DNA from: Desulfobacterales bacterium HSG17 | Lineage (GTDB): Bacteria > Desulfobacterota > Desulfobacteria > Desulfobacterales > Desulfococcaceae | Reading direction: 5' to 3' | Length of the DNA stretch: 64,000 nt | Assembly (NCBI GenBank): GCA_030377945.1 | Contig: JAUCGD010000001.1 | Location: forward strand, 1 to 64,000 | Part shown: one piece after another, positions 53,196 to 61,616 of the stretch | Numbering within the stretch: position 1 is the first letter of the stretch | Layout of the letters: the number at the start of each line of letters is the position of its first letter | Translations under genes and position numbers: made by a program | Notes under the pieces: model-generated | Database searches by the model: none | Told to the model about the DNA's origin: nothing | The model's input: only the letters and a program-made list of their open reading frames with translations

Positions 53196-53502
53196 ATAGA
53201 ACCTAAAAAAAATAATATGATCTAACCTTTGCCTATTTCAAAGCAGCATTCAATAACAGGGATAGTCAACAGGTTGTTTTGGCGGTGAAATGAGAAACCT
53301 TATATGGGCAGCAGATCAAGCAATCATGGCTCTTATATATATATTAACCACCTTTATCGATAGTTTTAATCCCATACCCCAGACACACTATGCACCTGGG
53401 GCAGTCTTGAAATCAATATTACTAAAAATATCAATATTGATAATATAAGAAGCATTCAAATCGGTTATTTTTATTTATTCCTAACAGTATTTCAAAAAAC
53501 AC
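53196..53502. other. Gene-free spacer between toxin-antitoxin module and TetR gene
   Basis: No open gene is supported. It holds the right copy of TAACAGGGATAG (53254-53265), a CCCCAG/CTGGGG hairpin with a 13-base loop (53377-53401), and a perfect 14-bp palindrome TATCAATATTGATA (53429-53442). An AT-alternating stretch lies at 53331-53345. The zone looks like a junction of rearranged DNA. Confidence 0.4.
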
Positions 53503-54120
53503 TCATTTTTTTGTGGAGGTTATATAATTTTTTTCTGATTTCTCTCGCTCAATTTTGGCTCTTAATCCTAAGACCAACACTTCATTTGTCAAATCAATAA
53601 GCGTGGCAAGGTCTTCTTCTTTTTCCACTTCATAATAGTCAGAATGACTTGCCAACATTGCTGCCATACCATGGGTAAACGTTGATCTTATTTTCCGTAA
53701 ATTATCCGTACGAACTTCAGGAAGGCCTTTGAAAAGAGGATAATCCGTTAGATGTTTTCCATGTTTCCAAAATAGTTCTGTAGCTTTTATATTATACAGG
53801 TGGCCATATTTTTCATCCAGGAGCGCTCTGAAAAGAACTTTTTCTCTTTTAGCAAAAAGAACGAAACCATACCCCTGATCTACCCATTTGTCTCCTGTTC
53901 TTGGTGTTAACATAAATTTTTCAAGTAAATCCATAGCTTTTTTAAACACCTCTTTTTCAAGGTCTTTCATAGATTTGAGGTGGGTATAAATCGGCCGTGT
54001 TGAAGAATTTAACTCTTCAGCAATAGAGCGGGCAGACAGTCCTTTCCATCCACTCTTTCGTACAACATTAAACGCAGCTTCTACTATGGCCTCTTTTTTA
54101 AACTTAACCTTTGGTGGCAT
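53503..54120 (-). CDS. TetR-family regulator, island copy 1
   Basis: A 205-residue repressor. The HTH is in EAIVEAAFNVVRKSGWKGLSARSIAEELNSSTRPIYTHLKSMKDLEKEVFKKA. It is a clear paralogue of the regulator at 57066: both begin MPPK-KF-KE, and share VVRK-GW-GLSARSIA-EL-SST-PIY--LKSM. The ligand domain is unlike fatty-acid or drug TetR types I know. It is divergent from the binding-protein gene, and the 329-bp shared spacer contains GTTAC-type repeats and a 26-bp palindrome. AAGGAAG precedes the ATG. Confidence 0.88.
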   Translation of the reverse strand: MPPKVKFKKEAIVEAAFNVVRKSGWKGLSARSIAEELNSSTRPIYTHLKSMKDLEKEVFKKAMDLLEKFMLTPRTGDKWVDQGYGFVLFAKREKVLFRALLDEKYGHLYNIKATELFWKHGKHLTDYPLFKGLPEVRTDNLRKIRSTFTHGMAAMLASHSDYYEVEKEEDLATLIDLTNEVLVLGLRAKIEREKSEKNYITSTKK

Positions 54121-54146
54121 GCATTACTTCCTTTTAAGTCTGTTGT

Positions 54147-54160
54147 GTAACGCTTGTTAC
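54147..54160. promoter_or_regulatory. GTAAC-GCTT-GTTAC site near the tetR start
   Basis: A 5+5 bp inverted repeat (GTAAC, spacer GCTT, GTTAC) 27-40 bases upstream of the divergent TetR start. Thirteen of its 14 bases recur at 54269-54282. It is a plausible operator for autoregulation. Confidence 0.5.
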
Positions 54161-54256
54161 TTATCAATTAAAGCGAGTATGTGTCAATAACTTTTTGCCT
54201 GTGCTAAACAGGTATTTTCAAAAAAATTGTCCCAGCCGTGATCAGATAAAAAAATG

Positions 54257-54309
54257 TTGACATGTTATGTTACGCTTGTTACATAACTATTGTTACGCAA
54301 CAATAGTTA
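54257..54309 (+). promoter_or_regulatory. Promoter and 26-bp TetR-type operator of the island importer
   Basis: TTGACA at 54257-54262 is followed by the second GTTACGCTTGTTAC (54269-54282) and then a palindrome with 11-bp perfect arms TAACTATTGTT and AACAATAGTTA around ACGC (54284-54309). The -10 region is not clear; TACATA lies 17 bp from the -35. The palindrome would sit at the start of transcription. The same layout of conserved bases recurs at 57013-57038. The following 140 bases to the ATG hold no gene. Confidence 0.65.
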
Positions 54310-54449
54310 CTTAACAATCTATGAATACATCTGAGACGGGACTTGGCATAAAGTGAAATGGAGGAGAGTGAAATTTGAGATGAAATTGTCGTTTTTCATA
54401 TGTTTTAAGTAGAACAGTCAACCATAATAAGTAAAAGGAGAAATTACAC

Positions 54450-56009
54450 ATGGAGCAAACCGTAAACAAAACAAATGTAAGAAAAATAATCCTTTTTGCT
54501 GTACTTTTTTTTGGAGCCCTGTTGATAACAGCTGGAAGCGCTTTCACACAGGAGGAGAAACCCAAGTATGGCGGTACTATGCGTGTAATTAGTGAAATAG
54601 ATGCAAATGGTTTTGATATACTGAAAGCCAGATCTTCAATTGGTCTTAGTACGGATGCCGGTCATTTGGTCATGGAAAAACTTTTTAATATGGGCCCCAA
54701 TGGAGAACTGATCCCTGTACTTGGTCTCTCTGCAGCATCTTCTGAGGATGGTAAAACATGGACAATAAAGCTCAGAAAAGGGGTTAAATTTCATGATGGA
54801 ACCCCTTTTAACGCAGATGCAGTTGTCCATCACTGGCAGCGTATCCTGAATCCGGACAATCTTTACTCATTTTATATTTTCATCAAGCCAGTTGCTTCGG
54901 TGCAAAAAACTGGAGAGTATGAGGTGCAATTTAACTTGCATCATCCCTGGCTGGCTTTTAAAGCAACAATTACAAGCTCAAAAGGATTTGTTCCCCTGAT
55001 ACCTTCACCCAAAGCTGTTGAAGGCGATCTCCACCACCGGGCACCTGTGGGTACCGGCCCATTCACTTTTAAGGAATGGAAAAGTGGCAATCGAATTGTA
55101 TTAACCAAAAATCCTGATTACTGGCAAAAAGGGAAACCCTATCTGGATGAAATTGTATTTCTCATCATAAAGGATCATAAAGCCAAATATAATGCTCTGG
55201 TTTCTGGACAGGCCGACATAATGATGAGTGACCATACCAGTGTGAAAAAATTGATGAAAGACTCCAAATTTTCAACATACATTCGAGATTATGTTGGAGC
55301 AACAATTCTCGTTTTAAATAACTCGAAACCCCCTTTAAATGATGTGAGGGTCAGAAAAGCAATGGCGCTGGCCTGGGACCAGAAAAAATACATAAATATC
55401 AGCTATCAAAATGTTGCGCCTTATACTGAGACTCTGTATCGAACAGCAATAAATTGTGACACAACAGGTTACCTGCATCAGGATTTAAAAAAAGCCCGGG
55501 CTTTAATTGCAGATTATGGAAAACCAGTAGAGCTCAAATTTATCCATACTGCGACTTCTCGGGGGAAAAAAGGGGGAGAAATTGTCCAGCAGGTGATGAA
55601 AAAGATCGGTGTGAAGGTGATACCAGTGCCAATGGATTATACAGGTATTTTAATGGAATTATTCGGCGGATCATTTGATATGACATCCTGGGTAACAGGG
55701 GGAGGATATGATCTTGGTCCCATGACGTTTGCTTATTTTCATTCAAGGAGCTTTTTTAATGTAACCCGCTATTCTTCAAAAGAGGTGGACGAGCTATTGA
55801 TAAAACAACGCAAAAGCCCTGATCAGTTAGAAAGAGAGCAACTATTGTGCGAAATCAACCAGAAGATAAATTTCGACGCACCTTTCATATACTTTTCCGG
55901 TATAAAATATTATCTGTTTGCCAGGAATAATGTGAAAAATATAAAAAAACAAATTCCAGGGGATGAGGGGATGTGGGGTGGCGAATTTGATATCTGGCTA
56001 GATCAATAA
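54450..56009 (+). CDS. Family-5 extracellular solute-binding protein, copy 1
   Basis: A 519-residue periplasmic binding protein of the dipeptide/oligopeptide/nickel class (DppA/OppA/NikA fold). A signal peptide with a basic head (NKTNVRKI) and hydrophobic core ends near SAFTQ at residue ~34. Conserved blocks are KYGGTMRV, GKTWTIKLRKGVKFHDGTPFNADAVVHHWQRI, PVGTGPFTFKEWKSGNRIVLTKNPDYWQKGKPYLDEI and VRKAMALAWDQKKYI. A segment of 54 residues around the FHDGTPF motif matches the copy at 61617 in 46 positions. It is the first gene of the island's plus-strand unit. The ligand is unknown. AAAAGGAGAAA precedes the ATG. Confidence 0.93.
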   Translation: MEQTVNKTNVRKIILFAVLFFGALLITAGSAFTQEEKPKYGGTMRVISEIDANGFDILKARSSIGLSTDAGHLVMEKLFNMGPNGELIPVLGLSAASSEDGKTWTIKLRKGVKFHDGTPFNADAVVHHWQRILNPDNLYSFYIFIKPVASVQKTGEYEVQFNLHHPWLAFKATITSSKGFVPLIPSPKAVEGDLHHRAPVGTGPFTFKEWKSGNRIVLTKNPDYWQKGKPYLDEIVFLIIKDHKAKYNALVSGQADIMMSDHTSVKKLMKDSKFSTYIRDYVGATILVLNNSKPPLNDVRVRKAMALAWDQKKYINISYQNVAPYTETLYRTAINCDTTGYLHQDLKKARALIADYGKPVELKFIHTATSRGKKGGEIVQQVMKKIGVKVIPVPMDYTGILMELFGGSFDMTSWVTGGGYDLGPMTFAYFHSRSFFNVTRYSSKEVDELLIKQRKSPDQLEREQLLCEINQKINFDAPFIYFSGIKYYLFARNNVKNIKKQIPGDEGMWGGEFDIWLDQ

Positions 56010-56055
56010 TTTATATTATTTATACCTTAACATTAAATAGAGGAGAAATAATATT

Positions 56056-56928
56056 ATGAAAAAAAAAATATCCAGTGAATCGGCAAAAGGTGTTGCCGCT
56101 TATAGAATGATAGAGTCAATCCGTCCAGAAAAAGATCGTATTATTTATGATCCCTATGCTCAGTTGTTCGTGGAGGATAAGCCGAAAAAATGGATCCAAA
56201 GTCCTATTCGACTCCTGTTTTTAAAATTTATAGGGAATTTAAAATTTCCGGGATTCAGGGGGGCTCTTGCAGCTCGTTCCAGATTTATGAATGAATGTAT
56301 AAAAGATTATTTTCCCGATAATTTTCAACAACTGGTAATTTTAGGTGCCGGCTATGATATGAGTGCCTATTGTTTTCGCGATGTTTTAGTTGAAGCCAGA
56401 GTTTTTGAAGTTGATCATCCCAATACTCAAAAAGAAAAAGTGTCCAAAATAAGGGAACAAATCAAAGATGTTCCTGACAATGTTACTTATGTTCCAGTTA
56501 ACTTTGATACAGATGATTTAAAAGACGCACTTTTAACCCATGGATATTCACCTTTGAAAAAAACTCTTTTTTTATGGGAGGGTGTAACATATTACCTTGA
56601 GAAGGAATCAATAGAGAGAACCTTAGACTTTATTGTCAATAACTCAGCAAAAGGGAGTAAACTTGCTTTTGATTATTTTCCGCCTGAAGTGATTGATGAA
56701 ACCTCAACTGATCGATTAGGAAAAGTATTGCCGCAATTTGTAAAAAAGTTTGGAGAACCCTTTAAATTTGGTATAGAAAAAAATCAAATAGAAAATTTTT
56801 TAGTGCGCCATGGTTTTTTCAATGTTCATCAAATCTCTTCAACAAAAATGAAAGATATTTATTTTAATGGGAAAAATAAAAATAGAAAGGTATCTGCTCT
56901 TTTTAATTTTGTTTGTGCAACGACTTAA
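56056..56928 (+). CDS. SAM-dependent methyltransferase, PPM1/LCMT-like
   Basis: A 290-residue class I methyltransferase of the leucine-carboxyl-methyltransferase-like (TIGR00027-type) group, found as small-molecule O-methyltransferases in bacteria. SAM region: LVILGAGYDMSAYCF at ~94-108; the acidic partner is FEVDHPNTQKEK; the loop LFLWEGVTYYLEKESIERTLDFI is highly characteristic. ARSRFMNECIKDYF precedes the SAM motif as in the family. It follows the binding-protein gene by 46 bases with AGAGGAGAAA before the ATG, and probably methylates the compound handled by the importer or a precursor. The substrate is unknown. Confidence 0.88.
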   Translation: MKKKISSESAKGVAAYRMIESIRPEKDRIIYDPYAQLFVEDKPKKWIQSPIRLLFLKFIGNLKFPGFRGALAARSRFMNECIKDYFPDNFQQLVILGAGYDMSAYCFRDVLVEARVFEVDHPNTQKEKVSKIREQIKDVPDNVTYVPVNFDTDDLKDALLTHGYSPLKKTLFLWEGVTYYLEKESIERTLDFIVNNSAKGSKLAFDYFPPEVIDETSTDRLGKVLPQFVKKFGEPFKFGIEKNQIENFLVRHGFFNVHQISSTKMKDIYFNGKNKNRKVSALFNFVCATT

Positions 56929-56999
56929 TGCAAAATAGTAAAAAAATCAGAAAGATTTTAAATGGGTGAGGTGGCTGGCGAATAAAAATAAAAAAAACC

Positions 57000-57040
57000 T
57001 TGACACTTTAAATAACACTTGTTAGCTAACAGATGTTATT
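57000..57040 (+). promoter_or_regulatory. Promoter and operator of island tetR copy 2
   Basis: TTGACA at 57000-57005 is followed by a 30-bp dyad at 57011-57040 in which 13 of 15 pairs match, centred on GTTAG/CTAAC. Its inner 26 bases share 18 positions with the palindrome at 54284-54309: TAAC at the left, TTGTTA, AACA, and GTTA at the right end. It lies 26 bases before the ATG, as expected for autorepression. Confidence 0.65.
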
Positions 57041-57065
57041 TAATTTATTTGTAAAAGGAAATTTT

Positions 57066-57686
57066 ATGCCGCCAAAAATTAAATTTGGAAAAGAATCCAT
57101 TATCAATGCCGCTTTTGAAGTTGTTCGAAAGGATGGCTGGGAAGGTTTGTCGGCTAGATCCATTGCCAAAGAATTAAAATCATCTACAGGGCCTATTTAT
57201 TCTCAACTCAAATCCATGCAAACCATTGAAGAAGAAGTTTTAAGAAAAGCCTGGTCTTTATTTGAAGAATATACAACAACATCCATAACCGGAGATAAAT
57301 GGATAGATCAGGGAATTGGACACCTTTATTTTGCCAAGGCTGAAGGATTCCTTTATAAAGCAATGTTTGATGGAAAACATCACAAAGTACCAAATGAAAT
57401 TGGCCAAGCCGTCTGGGACAATCTTGCCGATGAATTATCTGATTATCCTCTTTTTAAAGGTCTGTCTGAAGGAATGAAATTCGAAATAAGGTCATCGAGA
57501 TGGATTTTTAACCATGGCCTTGGATCCCTTATAACAAACACGCCTGAAATTGAACAGCCGGAAATGAATAAAGAGTCAATAGCCCATAAAATGAAACGGG
57601 TAAGTATGGCCATTTATAGAGGGGTAACCAGCGGACCCGAACCAACAGAAATAGATTTTTTCGATGGGAAGAAGAAAGAAGATTAA
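57066..57686 (+). CDS. TetR-family regulator, island copy 2
   Basis: A 206-residue paralogue of the regulator at 53503. The start at 57066 aligns with that protein (MPPKIKFGKESIINAAFEVVRKDGWEGLSARSIAKEL); AAAGGA lies eight bases upstream, while an ATG at 57033 falls inside the operator and lacks a ribosome site. The ligand domain shares GDKWIDQG and the FAKxEGxLYxAxxD pattern with its partner (TGDKWVDQGYGFVLFAK there). It separates the methyltransferase gene from the permease genes, so the transport genes may have their own expression through this regulator's operator. Confidence 0.88.
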   Translation: MPPKIKFGKESIINAAFEVVRKDGWEGLSARSIAKELKSSTGPIYSQLKSMQTIEEEVLRKAWSLFEEYTTTSITGDKWIDQGIGHLYFAKAEGFLYKAMFDGKHHKVPNEIGQAVWDNLADELSDYPLFKGLSEGMKFEIRSSRWIFNHGLGSLITNTPEIEQPEMNKESIAHKMKRVSMAIYRGVTSGPEPTEIDFFDGKKKED

Positions 57687-57730
57687 TGGTTAATAACTGA
57701 TAGAAAGGATAGCATATTGCTATAAAAATA

Positions 57731-58699
57731 GTGCTTATTTTTTTCGGAAAAAAAATATTACGTCTCATAGTCGTTATTCTGGCTGTGACAGCGCTAACTT
57801 TTCTGATGATAAACCTTCTACCAGGTGATGCGGCCATCAATCACGCAGGCATTGGTGCAACATTAGAGGACGTGGAACAAATCCGGGAAGACCTTGGACT
57901 CAATAAAAATATTTTTATACGATATACTCTTTGGCTTATTGATGCAGTACAGGGAAGATTAGGCCATTCTATTCTAACTGACGAACCGGTGCTGGAAGCC
58001 ATTTCCCATCGCCTGCCAATTACGATAGAACTGATGATCATTTCACAGATGTTAGCTTTGTTGCTGGCAGTTCCCTTTGGTATTGTCAGCGGTTTTAAAT
58101 CAGGGACCAGTATAGACAAAATAATCAACACCCTGGCCTTTAGCGTGATGTCTGTTCCCACTTTTGTCATGGCACTTCTTCTTATCTTTGCTTTTTCCTT
58201 AAAATTAAGCTGGTTTCCTGCAACAGGATATATTGATTTTTCTGATGGATTCTGGCTGAATGTTAAATCTTTTTTACTTCCAGGATTCAGCATTGCACTG
58301 GTGGAATGGGGGTATTTAATGCGTATCCTTAGAAGTGATATGATCGCAACATTACAAGAAGATTATATTTTAATGGCAAAGTCTAAAGGCCTGCCAACGG
58401 TTTATATTCTTTTTAAACATGCACTAATACCATCTTGTTTTACGCTAATAACCATTCTTGGCATTCAGGTCGGGCATTTAATTGGAGGGGCAGTGATCGT
58501 TGAAAGCATATTTGCACTTCCCGGAATTGGCAGCCTTCTTATTGCATCCATTTATGGACGCGATTACCCAATGGTCCAGGGATGTATTCTGTATATAACC
58601 ATAGCCTATGTCATGATTAATTTTTTTGTTGATATCCTGTACACCTTTCTTGATCCCAGAATACGATCTCAAAATATCAGCGGGGTAAGTAATGGGTGA
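57731..58699 (+). CDS. DppB-like ABC permease
   Basis: A 322-residue inner-membrane subunit of a peptide/nickel-type importer, with about six helices. It has the family opening (RLIVVILAVTALTFLMINLLPGD), DLGLNKNIFIRYTLWL, GRLGHSILTDEPVLEAISHRLPITIEL, the EAA-type loop AKSKGLPTVYILFKHALIPSCFT, and GGAVIVESIFALPGIGSLLI. The GTG at 57731 is 21 bases after the only good ribosome site (AAAGGA at 57704-57709). An in-frame ATT at 57716 would be spaced correctly, so the true N-terminus is uncertain by five residues. It overlaps the next permease gene by eight bases. Confidence 0.9.
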   Translation: MLIFFGKKILRLIVVILAVTALTFLMINLLPGDAAINHAGIGATLEDVEQIREDLGLNKNIFIRYTLWLIDAVQGRLGHSILTDEPVLEAISHRLPITIELMIISQMLALLLAVPFGIVSGFKSGTSIDKIINTLAFSVMSVPTFVMALLLIFAFSLKLSWFPATGYIDFSDGFWLNVKSFLLPGFSIALVEWGYLMRILRSDMIATLQEDYILMAKSKGLPTVYILFKHALIPSCFTLITILGIQVGHLIGGAVIVESIFALPGIGSLLIASIYGRDYPMVQGCILYITIAYVMINFFVDILYTFLDPRIRSQNISGVSNG

Positions 58700-59579
58700 A
58701 TCATTTAATAAAAGCAGCCCGGGTATTACATTCTGGTTTTCCATCACCTGGATAATATTGACCATGACCATTGCCCTTTGTGCTGATTTTCTGCCTTTGC
58801 CAGAGTATGACTACATGGATTGGGATAATCCGGCGGCTCCTCCTGGAACTTGTGTTGAAAAAATGTTTACTGATAATAATGGAGAACAATTTCAAAAAAA
58901 AATCATGTATCTTCTTGGTACAGATACAATGGGCCGTGATATCTTTACACGGTTAATTTTCGGTACACGCATATCGTTCACTATCGGGTTAGCCGTGCCT
59001 GTAATCGGCTTTATCCTTGGCGGAATATTTGGTGTGTTGGCAGGATTTTACCGGGGAAGGCTTGAAACTACAATAATGGCATCAATGGATATTATTCTGG
59101 CATTTCCCGGGATTGTACTCATGCTGGCCATTACTTTTTACCTAGGCCCCGGGATACAAAATCTTGTCATTGCTCTTGGCATACTTGTTATCCCGGCTTT
59201 TTCCAGGGTAGCAAGAGCAAATACCCTAAAATTCTCACAAAGCGAGTTTGTGCAGGCAGCAAGAATGATGGGCCAAAAAGATGTATATATTATGATTTTT
59301 GAAATACTGCCGAATATCCTTATTCCCATGGTTGCATATGCGCTGATGCTTGTTGGGTATATGATAATGGCTGAAGGTGTGCTTAGCTTTCTGGGTCTTG
59401 GCGTTCAAGCGCCTGTTCCAAGCTGGGGAGGGATGATCGCTGACGGCAGGGAAGTGCTGGGAGAGGCACCATTTATAACGCTATTGCCTTCTTTTATCAT
59501 GTTTCTTACGGTTCTTTCTTTTAATCTTGTGGGTGATTATTTGCGTAACTTGGTTGATACAAAGGAGAGACAGCTTTGA
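58692..59579 (+). CDS. DppC-like ABC permease
   Basis: A 295-residue partner permease. It has one N-terminal helix (FSITWIILTMTIALCADFLPL), a periplasmic segment, and LLGTDTMGRDIFTRLIFGTRISFTIG, the signature stretch of DppC/NikC proteins. The coupling loop is ARMMGQKDVYIMIFEILPNILIP, and LSFLGLGVQAPVPSWGGMIADGRE follows. Overlaps of 8 bases upstream and 4 bases (TTGA) downstream show tight translational coupling with the neighbours. Confidence 0.93.
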   Translation: MGESFNKSSPGITFWFSITWIILTMTIALCADFLPLPEYDYMDWDNPAAPPGTCVEKMFTDNNGEQFQKKIMYLLGTDTMGRDIFTRLIFGTRISFTIGLAVPVIGFILGGIFGVLAGFYRGRLETTIMASMDIILAFPGIVLMLAITFYLGPGIQNLVIALGILVIPAFSRVARANTLKFSQSEFVQAARMMGQKDVYIMIFEILPNILIPMVAYALMLVGYMIMAEGVLSFLGLGVQAPVPSWGGMIADGREVLGEAPFITLLPSFIMFLTVLSFNLVGDYLRNLVDTKERQL

Positions 59580-60589
59580 ACAATTCTCTTCAGGTAAGAA
59601 CTTTAGAGGTTGAAAACCTTAGCGTAAAAATTCATACAACCCATAGTGTTATCCAAGCAGTTAACAAGGTCTCTTTCAAGCTCCATGAAGGTAAAACCCT
59701 TGCCATTGTTGGTGAATCAGGATCAGGCAAAAGCATCCTCTGCAAATCAATCTTAAGATTGCTGCCAAAATCCGCTGTTGTGCCACAAGAGTCTCGTATC
59801 CTTTTTAATGGATATGATGACCTATCCTTTCTTTCCCAAAAAGAGTTCAACAAAATACGAGGACGGGAAATTGCCATGATCTTCCAGGACCCTATGTCAA
59901 GTCTTAATCCTGTTATGAAAGTGGGAAAGCAGATTGCAGAATCCCTTTTGTACCATATGGGCATGAAACGCAACAAGGCTAGAAAAAAAGTGATTGAGCT
60001 TATGAAATCAGTGGGTATTCCAATGCCTGAGCAACTATTTGATCAGTATCCCCACCAGCTATCAGGTGGTATTTGCCAGCGGGTGGCAATCGCTATTGCA
60101 CTTTCCTGCAATCCAAAATTGTTGATTGCTGATGAACCCACAACCGCCCTTGATGTCACGGTCCAGGCAGAAATTTTAGACCTGTTGGCTTTCAGGCAAG
60201 CCCAAAAAAGGATGTCAATGATTCTGATCACTCATGATCTGGGAGTGGCAATGGGTAGAGCTGATGAAATTGCTGTTATGTATGCAGGTAAAATTGTTGA
60301 ACAAGCCCCGGTAGAAAAACTATTTACAAATATACGTATGCCTTACACACGTGCTTTGATGAAATCGATACCCCGTCTTGATAATCCGCCTCATACAATA
60401 CTTGCCTGTATTGATGGCCAGCCTCCAGACCTTGCAAATCCTGCCAAAGGATGCTGTTTTGCACCCCGGTGTTCCAGTGTTCAGGATCAATGCTTTAAAG
60501 CAGAACCTTTGTTAATACCTGATTTAAAATCTGAATTAAATAAAGACCATCTGTTTGCCTGCTGGTATCCGACAGGAGAAGTAAGATGA
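59576..60589 (+). CDS. DppD-like ABC ATPase
   Basis: A 337-residue ATP-binding subunit. Walker A is GESGSGKSILCKSILRLL, Q-loop IFQDPMSSLNPVMKVG, signature LSGGICQRVAIAIAL, Walker B LLIADEPTTALDVT, and the C-terminal oligopeptide-transporter domain GCCFAPRCSSVQDQC has the Cys pattern that binds an iron-sulfur cluster in some DppD/OppD proteins. The start is TTG at 59576, overlapping the permease stop (TTGA); AAGGAGAGACAGC fits the spacing. The signature has Ile-Cys where the family usually has Met-Arg/Gln. Confidence 0.93.
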   Translation: MNNSLQVRTLEVENLSVKIHTTHSVIQAVNKVSFKLHEGKTLAIVGESGSGKSILCKSILRLLPKSAVVPQESRILFNGYDDLSFLSQKEFNKIRGREIAMIFQDPMSSLNPVMKVGKQIAESLLYHMGMKRNKARKKVIELMKSVGIPMPEQLFDQYPHQLSGGICQRVAIAIALSCNPKLLIADEPTTALDVTVQAEILDLLAFRQAQKRMSMILITHDLGVAMGRADEIAVMYAGKIVEQAPVEKLFTNIRMPYTRALMKSIPRLDNPPHTILACIDGQPPDLANPAKGCCFAPRCSSVQDQCFKAEPLLIPDLKSELNKDHLFACWYPTGEVR

Positions 60590-61539
60590 AAAAAATGCTT
60601 CTCAGTGTAAAGAACCTGACCATTCATTTTAATGCAGGCCGCAGGCAAAAAGTTTATGCAGTGTCTAATGTAAGTTTTCAGATACGTAAAGGAGAAACAT
60701 TAGGATTGGTGGGTGAATCCGGGTGCGGAAAAACTACCATCGCACGGGCCATCATGCAATTTCAAAAACCAACGTCAGGAAATATTTTTTTCCAGAAAGA
60801 GGATTTGACCTGTGTCGATAAAAAGCTGTTGAGACAATTAAGACCACAGTTTCAGATGATTTATCAGGATTCCGTTTCTTCACTGAATCCAAGACGAAAA
60901 ATTATTGATACTATTGCAGCCCCTCTTAAGATCATTGGAAAGAAAAACAAAGAAGAGCGAATTCGCCTTGCTTTAGAAATGGCTGACTCCGTAGGCATTG
61001 ATTCCAAGACTTGTTACAGACAGCCATTCCAGCTCTCTGGAGGGCAATGCCAACGTGTACAGATTGCAAGGGCTTTGATGGCAGATCCTATGCTTTTGAT
61101 CTGTGATGAACCGGTCTCCTCTCTTGATGTCTCTGTTCAGGCCCAGATTATCAATTTACTGGAAACCTTGAGGAAAAAGCACGGACTAACCATGCTGTTT
61201 ATCTCTCATGATTTGGCAGTTGTGAAAAATGTCTGTGATACTGTAGCAGTTATGTATCTAGGCAAGTTGTGTGAACAAGCACCTTCAGAAACGCTTTACA
61301 GTGCTCATCGTCATCCTTATACTCAAGCACTTTTAAGTGCTATCCCCCAACTTAATCCGGGAATCCAACCGCAAAGAATAACAATGAAACCAGGAGAGAT
61401 GCCGTCACCTATTAATCCACCGGCAGGATGCAGGTTTCATGCTCGGTGCCCCCAGGCAAAAAGCCTTTGTATACAAAAAGAACCTGAAATGAAAGAAATT
61501 GAAAAAGACCATAATGTTGCATGCCATTTTCCGATATAA
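60586..61539 (+). CDS. DppF-like ABC ATPase
   Basis: A 317-residue second ATPase of the heterodimer. Walker A is GESGCGKTTIARAIM, Q-loop IYQDSVSSLNPRRKI, signature LSGGQCQRVQIARALM, Walker B LLICDEPVSSLDVS, H-loop ISHDLAVV. The C-terminal oligopeptide domain reads GCRFHARCPQAKSLC. It overlaps the DppD gene by four bases (ATGA). With the two permeases and two binding proteins it completes the importer. A 77-base gap then leads to the second binding protein, which has its own AAAAGGAGGAA ribosome site. Confidence 0.94.
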   Translation: MKKMLLSVKNLTIHFNAGRRQKVYAVSNVSFQIRKGETLGLVGESGCGKTTIARAIMQFQKPTSGNIFFQKEDLTCVDKKLLRQLRPQFQMIYQDSVSSLNPRRKIIDTIAAPLKIIGKKNKEERIRLALEMADSVGIDSKTCYRQPFQLSGGQCQRVQIARALMADPMLLICDEPVSSLDVSVQAQIINLLETLRKKHGLTMLFISHDLAVVKNVCDTVAVMYLGKLCEQAPSETLYSAHRHPYTQALLSAIPQLNPGIQPQRITMKPGEMPSPINPPAGCRFHARCPQAKSLCIQKEPEMKEIEKDHNVACHFPI

Positions 61540-61616
61540 TGAATAAATCGATCCCATATTGAATTTGGAAACGGCTATAAGTTAATCACCATAAACTAAA
61601 AAAGGAGGAACATCAC

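Noticed and set aside
52403..53265. TAACAGGGATAG as a homing endonuclease target
   Set aside because: It shares only part of the I-SceI recognition pattern by chance; no endonuclease gene or intron is seen.
53429..53442. 14-bp palindrome TATCAATATTGATA as an operator
   Set aside because: It lies in a gene-free spacer behind the 3' end of the TetR gene and away from any start, so no target can be named; noted in the spacer entry only.
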